Shown here: positions 32,853 through 44,686 of the stretch, in pieces
Layout: each line of letters begins with the position of its first letter
How positions within the stretch are numbered: the stretch's first letter is position 1
NCBI GenBank assembly: GCA_036186865.1
Contig: AP025043.1
Coordinates: 32,051,236-32,115,235 of the forward strand
DNA: 64,000 bases
DNA from: Eustoma russellianum
Taxonomy: Eukaryota > Streptophyta > Magnoliopsida > Gentianales > Gentianaceae
Direction: 5' to 3'
Program-made: the position numbers and the translations under genes
The notes under the pieces: model-generated
What the model was told of the DNA's origin: nothing
Seen by the model: only the letters and a program-made list of their open reading frames with translations
The model's database searches: none

Positions 32853-35800
32853 GTATTAGATACTGGATGTGGATCCCATATTTGTACAAATATGCAGGGG
32901 CTCAAAAGGAGTAGGATGCTGAAGAAGGGCGAGGTGGACCTACGTGTTGGCAATAGAGCAAGAGTTGCTGCTATAGCTGTAGGGACCTATGAGCTTGTCT
33001 TGCCCAATGGGCTTTTGTTAGTTTTAAACAATTGCTTTTATGTTCCTACTATGAGTAGGAATCTTATTTCAGTGTTTGTTTTGGATGATGAAGGTTATTC
33101 ATTTTTAATTAAAAATAAGAAGTGTTCTATTTTTGATAAAAATGACTTGCTTTATTGTATTGCAAGTAGTTATAATGGCATTTATGTCCTTACCTTGATG
33201 ATTCCAATGACGGTAATATTTATAACATATCTTCAAAGAGAACTAAGCCAAATGAACTAAACCCTGCATATTTATGTCCATATAAATGAGAAACGCGTAT
33301 CTAAACTCCATCAAGATGGATTATTAGATTCATTTGATTTTGAATCATTTGAAAATTGCGAGTCTTGTTTGCTTGGAAAGATGACAAAAACTCCTTTTAC
33401 TGGACATAGTGAAAGGGCTAATGACTTATTGGGCTTGGTACATACAGATGTATGCGGCCCAATCAGCATTAGTGCCAGGGGAGGATTTCAGTATTTCATT
33501 ACTTTTACTGATGATTTCAGTAGGTATGGCTATGTCTACCTAATGAAACATAAGCATGAGTCTTTTGAAATGTTTAGAACTTTTCAAAACGAAGTACAAA
33601 ATCAACTTGGTAAGACAATTAAAACCCTTCGATCAGATCGAGGTGGTGAATATTTGAGCCAAGAATTTGACCAACATCTAAGAAATTGTGGAATCGTTTC
33701 ACAGTTGACTCCTCCAGGAACTCCACAATGGAATGGTGTTTCTGAAAGGAGAAATCGGACTTTATTGGATATGGTTCGATCTATGATGGGCCAAGTAGAT
33801 CTTCCTTTATCCTTTTGGGGTTATGCCTTGGAGACAGCTGCATTCATTTTGAACCGTGTACCATCTAAAGCGGTTGAAAAGACACCATATGAGATGTGGA
33901 CTGGTAAGAGACCCAGTTTGTCTTTTCTTAAGATTTGGGGTTGTGAAGCTTATGTGAAAAGATTAATGTCAGATAAGCTAGCTCCAAAATCTATCAAATG
34001 TATTTTTGTGGGGTATCCTAAAGAAACTAAAGGGTACTATTTCTATATTCCCTCAGAGAACAAAGTGTTTGTTGCTCGAAATGGAGTCTTTTTGGAAAAG
34101 GAGTTTCTCTCCAAGAGAACAAGTGGGAGTATAGTACAACTTGAGGAAACTCAAGTTCCACAAGATATCGTTGAACCGTCTTTAGAGACGATTTCAGAAC
34201 CACAAACAGTTGTGGAGCCTGAAAATGTAACACAAGTCCAACGCAGATCTGATAGGATACATCGTCAGCCAGAGAGATACGGATTTCCTGTGACTGATGA
34301 TAGTGAAGTTATGCTCATAGATCAAGATGAGCTTACTACCTATCAGGAAGCTGTGTCAGGTCCAGATTCAGATAAATGGCTTGGAGCCATGAATTCTGAG
34401 ATGCAATCCATGTTTGATAACCAAGTTTGGTCTTTAATTGATCCTCCAGAGGGTATTAAGACTATTGGTTGCAAATGGGTTTTCAAGAAGAAAACTGACA
34501 TGGATGGAAATGTGCAAACATACAAAGCAAGGCTTGTGGCTAAAGGTTTCAAGCAAACTCATGGTGTAGACTATGATGAAACCTTTTCACCAGTAGCTAT
34601 GCTTAAGTCTATTCGAATTCTCCTTGCCATTGCAGCATACTATGATTATGAGATATGGCAAATGGATGTCAAAACTGCTTTCCTTAATGGAAATTTACTC
34701 GAGGATGTGTACATGACACAACCTGAGGGTTTTGTAAATCCTGAGAATTCAAAGAAGGTTTGCAAGCTTCAAAGGTCCATCTATGGATTGAAGTAAGCAT
34801 CTCGAAGCTGGAATCTTCGTTTTAATGAAACAGTTAAGAACTTTGGTTTCATCAAGAATGAAGATGAACCTTGTGTTTACAAGATGGTTAGTGGGAGTGC
34901 AGTAGTGTTTCTGGTCTTATATGTGGACGACATATTGCTCATTGGGAATGATATCCCTACCTTGCAAAAGGTTAAGGCTTGGTTGGGGAATTCATTTTCA
35001 ATGAAGGACTTGGGCGAGGCTACCTATATCCTTGGTATCAAGATCTATAGAGATAGATCTAAAAGGATAATAGGTTTGAGTCAGAGTACATACATAGATA
35101 AAATGTTGAAGAGGTTCAACATGCAAGAGTCCAAGAAAGGATTCCTGCCTATGTCTCATGGCATTCATCTTAGCAAGAATCAATGTCCTCAGACATCTGA
35201 TGAGCGAGATCGAATGAATAAAATTCCTTATGCTTCTGCTATATGATCGATCATGTATGCCATGTTATGTACTAGACCAGATGTCTCATATCCATTGAGC
35301 ACAACAAGTAGATATCAAGCTGACCCTGGTGAAGGTCACTGGACAGCTGTCAAGAATATTCTTAAGTACCTCAGAAGGACTAAAGATGTATTCTTGGTGT
35401 ACAGAGGTTTGGATGACGAGTTAGTTGTAAATGGTTACACAGATGCTAGCTTCCAAACCGACATAGATGATTTCAGATCGTAGTCCGGTTTTGTATTCAC
35501 ATTGAATGGTGGAGCTGTTAGTTGGAAGAGTTCAAAACAAAGCACTGTGGCTGATTCTACAACAGAGGCTGAGTATATAGCAGCATTAGATGCAGCTAAA
35601 GAAGCAGTTTGGTTGAAGAAGTTCATCACTGAGCTAGGAGTAGTACCTAGCATTGCAAATCCTGTGGACATTTATTGTGACAACAATGGTGCCATAGCAC
35701 AAGCAAAAGAGCCTAGGTCTCATCAGAGATCTAAACATATACTCAGACGGTACCATCTCATTCGAGACATCATCGATAGAGGAGATGTCAAGATATGCAA

Positions 35801-35900
35801 AGTTGACACAAACGATAACATAGCGGATCCATTGACTAAGCCTCTCTCACGGGTCAAGCATGATCAGCACACTAGATCTATGGGTCTCAGATATTTGTAG
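32853..35900 (+). pseudogene. pol: Element E pol: protease, integrase, RT, RNase H, four in-frame stops
   Basis: Same frame as gag. Protease DTGCGSHICTN (32859-32891), then GAG-pre-integrase remnants with CESCLLGKMTKTPF (33357-33398), integrase HTDVCGP, TDDFSRY and SDRGGEY (33440-33650), WNGVSERRNRTLL (33728-33768), RT RLVAKGFKQTHGVDYDETFSPVA and MDVKTAFLNG (34528-34690), YVDDILLIGN (34920-34950), and RNase H (TTEAEYIAAL, 35560-35590; CDNNGAIAQAKEP). Stops are at 33258-33260, 34794-34796 (after YGLK), 35244-35246 (after SAI) and 35481-35483. Small indels around 33250-33300 remove the usual LWH..LGH motif. Domain order is copia; sub-lineage not assigned. Confidence 0.93.
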
Positions 35901-35909
35901 GCCTAGTGC

Positions 35910-35920
35910 AAGTGGGAGAT
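35910..35920 (+). other. Element E polypurine tract
   Basis: AAGTGGGAGAT abuts the 3' LTR start TGTTAGTG at 35921. Confidence 0.88.
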
Positions 35921-37374
35921 TGTTAGTGTATGTGCCCTAGGCCATGATTTGGATATTTATGTTATGCATTTATTATTAATAAAAGAGGTTTTATTATCAT
36001 TATTGTTGGTTAGTATGTTACACAATTTTGATATATGTCCCTGATTCATTATTGTTATGGAGATAAAATAATTTATAATCAGTATGAGTATTGATTTGAT
36101 GATCATAAGATGATTATGTGTATGGTGATACGAATCAATCTCATAGATACTTGTTAGAGAACGGTGTATTGGATAGACCCATCATGAGATTGCTACATGG
36201 ATTAGCGTCATAAGTAAATCTCATGATAGTCATGTTTTAATCCTTTGACTTGAGATTGTCATAGTTTCCAACATAAGGACTATTATATTTTGACATGATC
36301 AAACGTTATCCGTAACTGGATAATAATAAAGGTCATGATTGAATGTGATAGAAATTATGTAGAGGATATTGAACAATCAAGATAGAATTTGTCCCTCTCT
36401 TTTGAGAGAGATATCTTTGGGCCCCTCGATTAGTTAGACTGTGAAATGCATGGCCGTGCTCAAATGAATTGATAGTGTGATCAATATCATTTGTTTTATC
36501 AGTCTACTTAGAGATCGAGTAATCATATGTTTGAACTATATAAGTATGACGCTGACCATGACTTATGTTCAAACTAGATATCGTGTGACAAAAGGATTAA
36601 TGCATGTACTATTATTAGGCTAGTTGGACTTTACTCGTATTAATTGGGTAGTTGTAATGCCTTGCTAGAGGCCAATTACGACTTGTTGGTTTAATAGAGA
36701 TTTGATCAACTGCCAATTAATATGGGCCTATCGGGTCACACACAAGAATGCGTATGGCTGAGATTAATAATATTAATAATATTAATATTGGATATTAATT
36801 ATTATTATTATTGTCGTTTTTTTTAATATTAATAATATTAATATTGGATATTAATAATTATTATTATTATTATTAATTTCGTTTTTTATGTATATATTTA
36901 TATCATCGGATAATAACAGAGAATCCATATTTGATATGGATTTTGATTTGTTTTATCTAATCATAACAGAATCCGTATCTGGTACGGATTTTGATAGCGT
37001 TAACAAATCCGATCTGCAATCGGATTTTGATATCTATATATATGTATGAAGCTTGGCGTATCTCATACACCAAGCAATTAGAAAAAACAAAAGAACAGAA
37101 AACGAAACCCTAGAATTGTTTTTGAGAAAAACAAGTTCTTCAGCCGCGCCGTTTGAAGAGCTAGCACTCCGGGCGGAAGCGTTCGTGTGGATACCGATAG
37201 AGGGTGTTCGTGATTTCGCACCTCTTCTATCTGCAGACTTCGAATCTACGGAGGTAGTTTTTGATTTCTTTTGTCGAATTAAACGAACAACATGGATCCT
37301 TGGTAGGAAATCGGAGATCAAGTTTTGTTTTTCCGCTGCGCGTTTTTGCAGTGATCTCGTATGATTTCCTAACA
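35921..37374 (+). repeat. Element E 3' LTR
   Basis: Near-identical to the 5' LTR, followed by the GTTCA target copy at 37375-37379. Confidence 0.95.
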
Positions 37375-38137
37375 GTTCAGTAGAAGCTTCTTCAAGCGAT
37401 GGCAGCAGAAGATGCTGCTCTTCCTGACTGGCATGGGGCTGGCCACGCTATTGTTCGAGGACCTACTTATGGTGGATCCTGTGGAGGACCAGACCCAGAA
37501 TATGCAGAACCAACTGTTTGTTGAAGCATGGAACTTCAACAATCATGTGTGTTTGAGTCATATTTTGAGTTGTTTGGACAACTCCTTATATGGTTTGTAC
37601 TGCACGTACAAAACTGCAAAGTCTTTGTGGCAAGCTTTGGAAAAGAAATACCGTACGGAAGATGCCAACACTAAAAAACTTATTGTATGCCAATTCCTGC
37701 ATTTCAAAATATCGGATTCTCGCACAGTTGTTTCTCAAGTTGAGGAACTTAGACGGTGGTAGCCGAGATGGAAGAGGAGGGCATGTTGCTCAGTGAATAT
37801 TTCATGATGGCTACAGTGATTGAGAAGCTACCTCTTTCGTGGAGGGAATTCAGAAGCTATCTGAAGCACAAGAGAAAGGAGATGACGTTGGAAGATCTGG
37901 TTGTCCGACTCCACATAGAGAAAGATAATCGAAGATCTGAAAGAAAGCCACATGCAAGCAATGGTCAGGCCATGGCCCATGTTGCAAAGGCCAAAAAGAA
38001 GAAAGGTCGTTTTGGGGCGAACAACAAAGTCAAGCAGATAGCCAAGAAGTTCACCCGAAAACGCTACAACTGTGGCATTCAAGGCCATGTTGTAATGAAT
38101 GTCGAAAGCACAAGAAGAAGCAAACAAGGACAAAGGT
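37375..38137 (+). pseudogene. gag: Element F gag, main part (after element E)
   Basis: Frames at 37412-37762 and 37756-38139 together give a copia UBN2 gag: KMLLFLTGMGLATLL, LWQALEKKYRTEDANTKKLIVCQFLHFKISDSRTVVSQVEEL, then IEKLPLSWREFRSYLKHKRKEMTLEDLVVRLHIE and a basic region with a zinc knuckle YNCGIQGHV. The histidine is kept but the last cysteine is replaced after a frame slip near 38095. The two frames overlap around 37756, so there is at least one frameshift. Confidence 0.87.
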
Positions 38138-38561
38138 GAACCTCATTGATGCCATGGATGATCTCAACCTCTGCGCGGTGGCCTCAGAGTGCAACGCTAT
38201 GGGGAACATGCGCGAATGGTGGCTGGATACTAGCGCCACAAAACATGTCTGCTCCAGCAGAAGATGTTCATGGAGTACCAGCGTGGGAACAATGAACAAC
38301 TTTATATGCGGAACTTTGCCTCATCGAAGACCGAAGGCGAGGGTCGAAGTTGTTCTGAAGTTGACCCAGGGGAAGCATCTGACTCTGCAGAATGTACTGC
38401 ACGTCCCTGGCATTCGGAAGAATTTGGTTTTTGGAGCTTTTCTAGTCATGCATGGATTTAGACTAGTGTTAGAGTCCAATAAGGCTATTTTTCGAAAAAT
38501 GGCATGTATTTGGGGAAGAGGTACTTGTCGAATATTATGTTTAAGTTGAATGTCATCACTG
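38138..38561 (+). pseudogene. pol: Element F protease region
   Basis: NLIDAMDDLNLCAVASECNA and WWLDTSATKHVC: the copia protease motif with DTS in place of the usual DSG/DTG. Then NFICGTLPHRR-like and GKHLTLQNVLHVPGIRKNLVFGAFLV, which is typical of the protease/pre-integrase stretch. Frame changes near 38260 and 38510. It ends KLNVI at the boundary with element B. Confidence 0.82.
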
Positions 38562-38724
38562 TTGGGTGTAGCAATTGTCCTGTGACGCATAGTCCGTGTA
38601 GGCCAAGTCCTAGTCGAATGCCATGGACGCTTGTGTGTGCTGAATGCACTATAAGGCTAGGCTATGCACATATCCTATCATCAATTTGTTTTGGGAGAGT
38701 TGGTAGCGCCTGAGGTCCTACAAG

Positions 38725-38737
38725 TGGTATCAGAGCC
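38725..38737 (+). other. Element B primer binding site
   Basis: TGGTATCAGAGCC, two bases after the LTR end, as in element A. Confidence 0.92.
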
Positions 38738-38805
38738 AGGTTCACTCACAACAAGAAGATTTAACAATCTTTGTGAGATCACATCAACTAGCCACAAAAT
38801 CGAGC

Positions 38806-39664
38806 AAGAAGGTATGTCAAGCCAAAGGCCTCCACCTTTTGATAGTAAGGTAGATTCTGCTTCTGATTCCGATTCTGAACCATCTTATCATGATTTATAT
38901 GTTCAATATCTTGAATTACATAAGTTTGCTAAGGCTCTTGCAAAAGAAAAGAAACGCTTAATTGAAGACAAGAAATTGTTAGAATCTTCTAACACGAATC
39001 TTGTATCTCAATTAAACGATTCAAAAGAAAAGTCGTCTTGCATGATAAATTCCTTAAAATCTGAGATTTCTTCCTTAAAATCAGAGAACCCTGTGATGAA
39101 AGTCGAGATTTCAAATTTGAAATCAATAAACACATATTTAGAAAAGACCATAAAAGAATTCGATTCGAGTACGAGCATGCAAGATTGTCTCATTTTCTCC
39201 CAAAAGCATGAAAATGATAAAACTAGATTAGGGTATATGGAAGATAATAAAGTACAAAATAAGTCTGCCAACTTTATTTTGTCTAAGAAACCGGTGCATT
39301 CAAGACAACTATACGGCCTAAGAAGATATCAAGTGCACCACCCACTATATCACATTGCACTTCTTCTTTTTCATCTCATACGAAATATAATGACATGCCG
39401 TATAGATATGAAAGGAAACCATTGATGCATACACGACATTCATACAACACAAATGCAACTAGATCACACACCATGCACACTAACACAAAGGTATATCAAA
39501 AACGAAAAGTTTATCATGAGCATGATGGCATTCTCCGCCGTAGACCAAACGGATTTGCGCCTAACATCTATTATATTGCTTCTTCATCTCTTTTCTCACC
39601 TTTTGTAAGACCGAAAAAGGTCACCCACGTTTGGGTACCAAAATGTGCATTTGCAAAGGGTTGA
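38806..39664 (+). pseudogene. gag: Element B gag with internal deletion
   Basis: N terminus KIEQEGMSSQRPPPFDS, as in element A gag, jumps directly to SDSDSEPSYHDLYVQYLELHKF, the coiled-coil region. The whole UBN2 capsid domain and the zinc knuckle are therefore missing. The coiled coil (KEKKRLIEDKKLLESS ... EISNLKS) is intact. A frame change at about 39300-39395 precedes the C-terminal PYRYERKPLMHTR ... VTHVWVPK. It ends at the TGA at 39662. Confidence 0.85.
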
Positions 39665-39767
39665 ATAAATAACCCTTAGGGACACGCTAAAAATGCATGA
39701 CTTCCACTGATATGTTATAAACTGCTATTTCCTTCCATTCTTACTTACACTTTTGATGAATTTACAA

Positions 39768-39942
39768 AATAAAGGGGGAGAGAAAAGCATGATTTAAGGG
39801 GGAGACAGAAGCATGATTTAAGGGGGAGTGCGGCGATATGAAATTCAAAATTCAAATTTTAAATTTGCATATAATTGGAGGGGAGCGACCATATTTAAAT
39901 CATGAACCAATGTTATTATGTAAATCATAAAACTGAGGAGAT
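39768..39942 (+). other. Element B repeated polypurine motifs and PPT
   Basis: Three AAGGGGGAG motifs within ~60 bases, two in a 27-base direct repeat with AGCATGATTTAAGGGGGAG, then AAACTGAGGAGAT (39930-39942) abutting the LTR. Confidence 0.8.
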
Positions 39943-42760
39943 TGTTGAGAAAAAGGTTTGAGTGATTTACAAATGCATGATTTAAATATTACGTGCTTAC
40001 AAAATGCATGAACAAATTATTACTTGACACGTTTATGTGATAAACATGCTTTATATGTTTATATATATTGTTGCCGTACTAACAAGCCATGAAGCGTTAA
40101 AGATTACATCATATGGCAAACATTTGTTGTCTTTGTACTATTTTCAGGTGACACAATTAATGAACTAAACTAGTTCATTAAGTGGAGTGCTTAAGTTAAT
40201 GAACTAAATAGTTCATTAAATGAACTAACTAGTTCATTAAATGAAAATATATTTGGAGAAAGCTTTATGGCAACAAATTTGATAATGGAAAGTTTTCTCC
40301 CTAATGCATTTACACGCCATATATATATATATAATATATATATATCTGTATTTTTTTAAAAAAAGTCACAATACACATATATTCCAACGTATCACCGACA
40401 CGTTACATATATTACAAATGTACGTCAACGTCACACCACTATATACACCTCATATATATGAGTATATTCAGGTCTTATATCATATGATATAAGTCATGGT
40501 GGCGTCAAAATTATAATGACAAGTTACAAGGTCATAAACCGAAAAGTGTCATATCGGGTGACTATCAAAACTTCACTGACATGTCACGTACTTGCCATAT
40601 AAATATGGTCAGACCATATACATAAAAAATGTTCAAAAAATTCGCGGCTCACATGTTACAATAAGCCACTAAGTCATACCATGTTGGCACACACAAATCA
40701 CCCACAATTTATGCTAGATTTGCGGAGAATTCAAACTCAATGTTATTTGTGCACATGGGCATTTTCTACTAAGCTATTGGAGCTGAATATACACTTTATT
40801 TTATGTATATTATTTGTGACATAATATATATTACATGTGTAAGAAGTTTGAATTTAATCGGAGAAAAATCGCGTAATCGACGAAAGTCGAAAATTCAGTT
40901 TCTATAGAAATACACATATGGAACGTTTTTTGTATAGATGTAACATGTATCTAGACACATTTTATACATTCAAGACAGGTTAAAGTGTTCTAGAAAATTC
41001 AAAACAGGACTGATTACTATTTGCCATATATGTGTAAATATTGTGCATTATTTGACAAAGCTTGCCAAAATAAAATTTCAGCACATGTGCAGTCTTATTA
41101 CCCGCCTATTTCAGCCATGGTGGAGTCAAGGTGGAGCTTATTTAGAATTTCAATTGGTGGAGAATATGCCACACAAGATTGGTGACATTGAAGAGGGCAC
41201 CACACAAGGAAAGAATTCAAAATAGACACATGCTGAAAATTTCAGCACATGTCTACCATACTGGGCGATTTTCATAATCTTAATGGCCTCAATTTATCCC
41301 CCAAAATTCAAGGGATTGAAATGTGATGTTATAGTAATTGTTTGAATTGATTTTGAGCACATGTTTTGAGAGTTTTTTTAAAGAATTTACATCTTATTAC
41401 AAGGGTGCCAAGGTGGACCAATCAACAAGTGACAACTAAGCAAGGTTAAGTCATCCTTCCAATCATATTGCACCAAGTAAGCAAGATTGTGTCATCTTCT
41501 ACACAAGACAATCTTCCAGAGACATTAAAGACAATTCTCAAGAAAGAAGAGAGCACTAGGGGGCGGCCAAAAAAAGATAAAAAGGGAAGATAGTGCAAGA
41601 CAAGACCAAGCTACAATTCACATTCTGCTCAAGTGCAAAAAGCTAGACTACTCTCTTCTTCCTTTCTTTCTCTTCTTTTTAGTCTCAATCCTACTGCTCA
41701 TATATTTCAAATATTATATAGACTTTTAATATACCACCCATACACGTTCAATTGTTGTAAAAGGTTGATCAAGGTGTGATCAAACCTTCATTCAATTGGT
41801 GGTGGTGTTCGTGATCGGTTTGCTTGATTGCTGTGATTGTAAAAGGTTGGAGTTAGTGTTTAACTCCAGTCACCCTGGTGGTAAGGTGTTTTTGGTGTTT
41901 ATTGATAACCAAGGAAGGTGTCCTCGAAGACTGGAGTAGATTGTTTTAACCAAGCCAATATAAAATTCTTGGTGTTCTTGCTTTTCAGCACTTTACTTTC
42001 AATTTCTATTTTTCTGCATTGTATTTATTGTAATGGTAAAAATGGTAAACGCTTTTCAAAAATCATAAAAGTTTGCACAAACATAGCCACACATCCTAGT
42101 TTTCATTTGGCACAAGTTTCACCTCATTTGGATAAGTATAAGTCAATCAAACGTCAATAGTTCTGAGACTAGTGCAATCTGAATTTCAGACTTGCAAAGG
42201 TTGAGAACATCATCGTATTTGACATACTTGCCAAAGGAATTTTGAAAACCTGTTTCAACCCTTTAAAGTACATATCCTAAGGGTCATATCATAAAATTTT
42301 CAGATCATTTGGATTTGTAAATTAATAGGAATAAATTTTTTATTTTGGATCACAGTTTCTGGCAGATTGACGCAATCTACGCAAAAACGTTTTTTAAGGT
42401 CTGATACTTTGAATTTTGATCTGAAATTTTTATGACACATACATGACATCTGAAAGTACTTTGTCACAAAATTTCATGATTTTTGGAGGTTTACAATTTA
42501 ATCATTCAGTTAATTAAAAACCGGGTTTGAAAAGAGAATCTGTTTTCAGAAGTGGGTAATTGGTAATAAAAAGTTTTAAAAACCAATTTTTTCGCATCCA
42601 CTATTCAAGCAATTGTCCCATGGCGTGTGGGCCGTGTGGGCCAAGTGACATTCAAATGCCATGGGCGCTTGTGTGTGCTGAATGCACAATAAGTCAAGGG
42701 CATGCACATCTCTTATCATCAATTGGTTTTGGGAGAGTTGTTAGCGCCTGAGGTCATACA
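39943..42760 (+). repeat. Element B 3' LTR
   Basis: Begins TGTTGAGAAAAAGG and ends GGTCATACA. It shares blocks with the element A and K LTRs, including the palindrome at 40474-40493, the ATTAATGAACTA-rich stretch (40150-40250) and the terminal segment duplicated at 38570-38722. The 40304-42160 reading frames are chance frames. Confidence 0.88.
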
Positions 42761-43400
42761 ATCGTTATTGTACCTAAGAATGATTTGCCCACAGAGGCTA
42801 ATAATAATGCTTCCTCTTCTCCTTACATCATTGAGTCTTCTTGTTTATGGCATTTCGTTTGGGACATGTTAATTATAAGACAATACAACGAATGCTTAAT
42901 CTTGACTTGTTATCGAAATTAAATTTTGATAATGAAAAATGCAAAATATGTGTTACAACGAAGATGGCAAAGGCGCCATTTCTTTCGAAAGAAACGCTGA
43001 ACCTTTGAAATTAATTCATACAGATGTGTGTGACTTAATGTTTGTGAAAACAAGAGGTGGTAAAAAGTATTTTGTAGCTTTTATCGACGATTGTACACGA
43101 TACTGTTATGTCTATTTGCTAAGTAGCAAAGATGAGGCCGTTGATGCTTTCAAAGAGTATAAAAATAAAGTTGAGAATCAACTTAGCAAACAAATTAAAG
43201 CAATTCGTAGTGATATATGTGGTGAATATGATACACCGTTTAATGAATTCTGTTCAGAACATGACATTATTCATCAAACAGCTACACCATATTCACCCCA
43301 ATCGAATGGTATTGCTGAACGCAAAAATTGAACTCGAAAAGAGATGATGAATGCTATGTTGATAAGTTCTGCCGTACCTTAAAACTTGTGGGGGGAAGAC
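42761..43400 (+). pseudogene. pol: Element F pre-integrase and integrase core fragment
   Basis: In frame pieces: the GAG-pre-integrase zinc region (YNECLIL ... KCKICVTTKMAKAPF, with the LWHxxxGH motif frameshifted), then from 43005 LIHTDVCDLMF, TRGGKKYFVAFIDDCTRYCYVY, IRSDICGEYDTPF (the usual DRGGEY is altered to DICGEY) and TPYSPQSNGIAERKN, followed by a TGA at 43329. It stops at 43400 where LTR fragment G begins. Confidence 0.88.
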
Positions 43401-44686
43401 GTATCGGATCTATATAGCACTACAAGAAGGGGGAGAGGGGGGGTTGAATAGTGAGTGTAGCAAAATTTGTTTTTAAAAATTATCTAGTAACCAATACTCA
43501 CTTCTAAAACCAAATTCTGTTTTCAGACCCCCTTTTTGATTAACTGAACGACTAGGTTCTAGACCTCCGAAATTCGTGGAATTTTGTGACAATGTACTTT
43601 AAGATGTTATTTATATGTCATAAAGATTTCATATCAATATTCAAATTCTAAGGCCCTGAAAAAATGTTTTTGATTGAACTCTATCAATCTGTGAAAAACT
43701 TTCCCTTATAATGAAAATTTAATTCATAATTAATGACATCTCCAAATGATCTGAAATTTTGATGAGATGTCCCTTAAGATGTCTAGTGTAATGGGTTGAA
43801 ATAGGTTTGCAGGATTCCTTTGGAAAGCATATCAACCACGTTGATATTCTCAACCGTGACCAATCTAAAATCGGATTGCACTAGTCTCAAAACTTTGAAC
43901 ATTTGGATGGATTATACTTATCCAAATTCAATGAAACGTATCATAAATAAGCCTAAGACCTTTATCTGTGTCTCTGCAAAATTTGATGATTTTTAAAAAT
44001 CTTTTGCCATTTTTTCAGTTGCGTTGATAACCTTGCAAAAACAAAAACTGAAAGCAAAAGTGTAGAATGTAAGACCACCAAGATTTTTATGGTTGTTCGA
44101 TCGATGTGACCTACTCCAATCTTCATGGAAAACTTCCTCGGTATTCAATAATCACCAAAGTCACCTTAGAAAAAGGGTGGATGGAGTTATACACCAACTC
44201 CTTTACCGTCCAACCCTTTTACAATGAATCACAACAACAATCAACAAAATCACCACCACCTTACTAATGAAGGTTTGATCACACCTTGATCAACCTCTTA
44301 CAAATATGAAACGTGTATGGGTGGTATATATGAAGCCTATATAGATTATGGAATGTATGTTTGATAGGCTTAAGACTTTATACAAGAGAAGAAGATAAGA
44401 AATGAAGAGAATTCTTGCTTTGCACTTGATAGAATGTAGAATATGAGTCCTATCTTGTGTTTGATCCTCTCCCTCTCTTTTGTAGCATAGTACACGCCCC
44501 TAGGGTTGAGAAAAATCTTGAAGAATGTCTTGAATGCCCTTGGAAGATATCTTGTAAAGCCTTGTGATATACATTTGCTTACTTGGCGAGATATGATTGG
44601 ACAAGTGATGTGTCTTCACCTTGTTGTCACTCTATGATTGGGTCTTCATTTAGCCGTCTTGGCACATAATATATGACATTGAAATT
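43401..44686 (-). repeat. LTR fragment G (SIRE/Maximus type, minus orientation)
   Basis: Begins GGATCTATATAGCACTACAAGAAGGGGG, aligned to the element A LTR at 6284-6320 (GGATCTGCAAGGCACCACTAGAAGGGGG), and follows the element A LTR to about its position 7560. It is cut at 44686 by element D. No primer site or interior remains on its left, where element F abuts directly. Confidence 0.82.

Larger units (their letters stand above)
28829..37374 (+). mobile_element. Element E: complete Ty1/copia retrotransposon with 5-bp target duplication
   Basis: LTRs at 28829-30278 (1,450 bp) and 35921-37374 (1,454 bp) with TGTTAG...CCTAACA ends, primer site, gag-pol, and polypurine tract, all plus strand. GTTCA lies on both sides (28824-28828 and 37375-37379). 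I count about nine substitutions between the LTRs plus length differences in an ATT run, i.e. under 1% divergence. The single gag-pol frame has seven nonsense codons but no net frameshift. Confidence 0.96.
38562..42760 (+). mobile_element. Element B: SIRE-like derivative with partial gag only, inside element F
   Basis: Short 5' LTR remnant (38562-38722) ending CCTACA, primer site (38725-38737), partial gag, repeated polypurine motifs and a 2.8-kb 3' LTR (39943-42760) ending CATACA. The first bases of the 5' remnant match the LTR start, and the rest matches its last ~160 bases, so about 2.6 kb of LTR is deleted. There is no pol. The F frame before and after is contiguous in alignment. Target copies would be ATCAC (left) and ATCGT (right), only three of five matching. 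Confidence 0.82.
27672..43400 (+). mobile_element. Element F: Ty1/copia retrotransposon split by elements E and B, 3' end missing
   Basis: Three plus-strand pieces form one copia element: leader and gag start (27672-28828), gag and protease (37375-38561), and integrase (42761-43400). E sits in gag with a GTTCA target duplication; without E and one copy of the duplication the gag frame is continuous across the join. B sits between protease and the GAG-pre-integrase domain: the KLNVI... block before it continues after it. RT, RNase H and the 3' LTR are absent: integrase ends abruptly at LTR fragment G. Confidence 0.85.
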
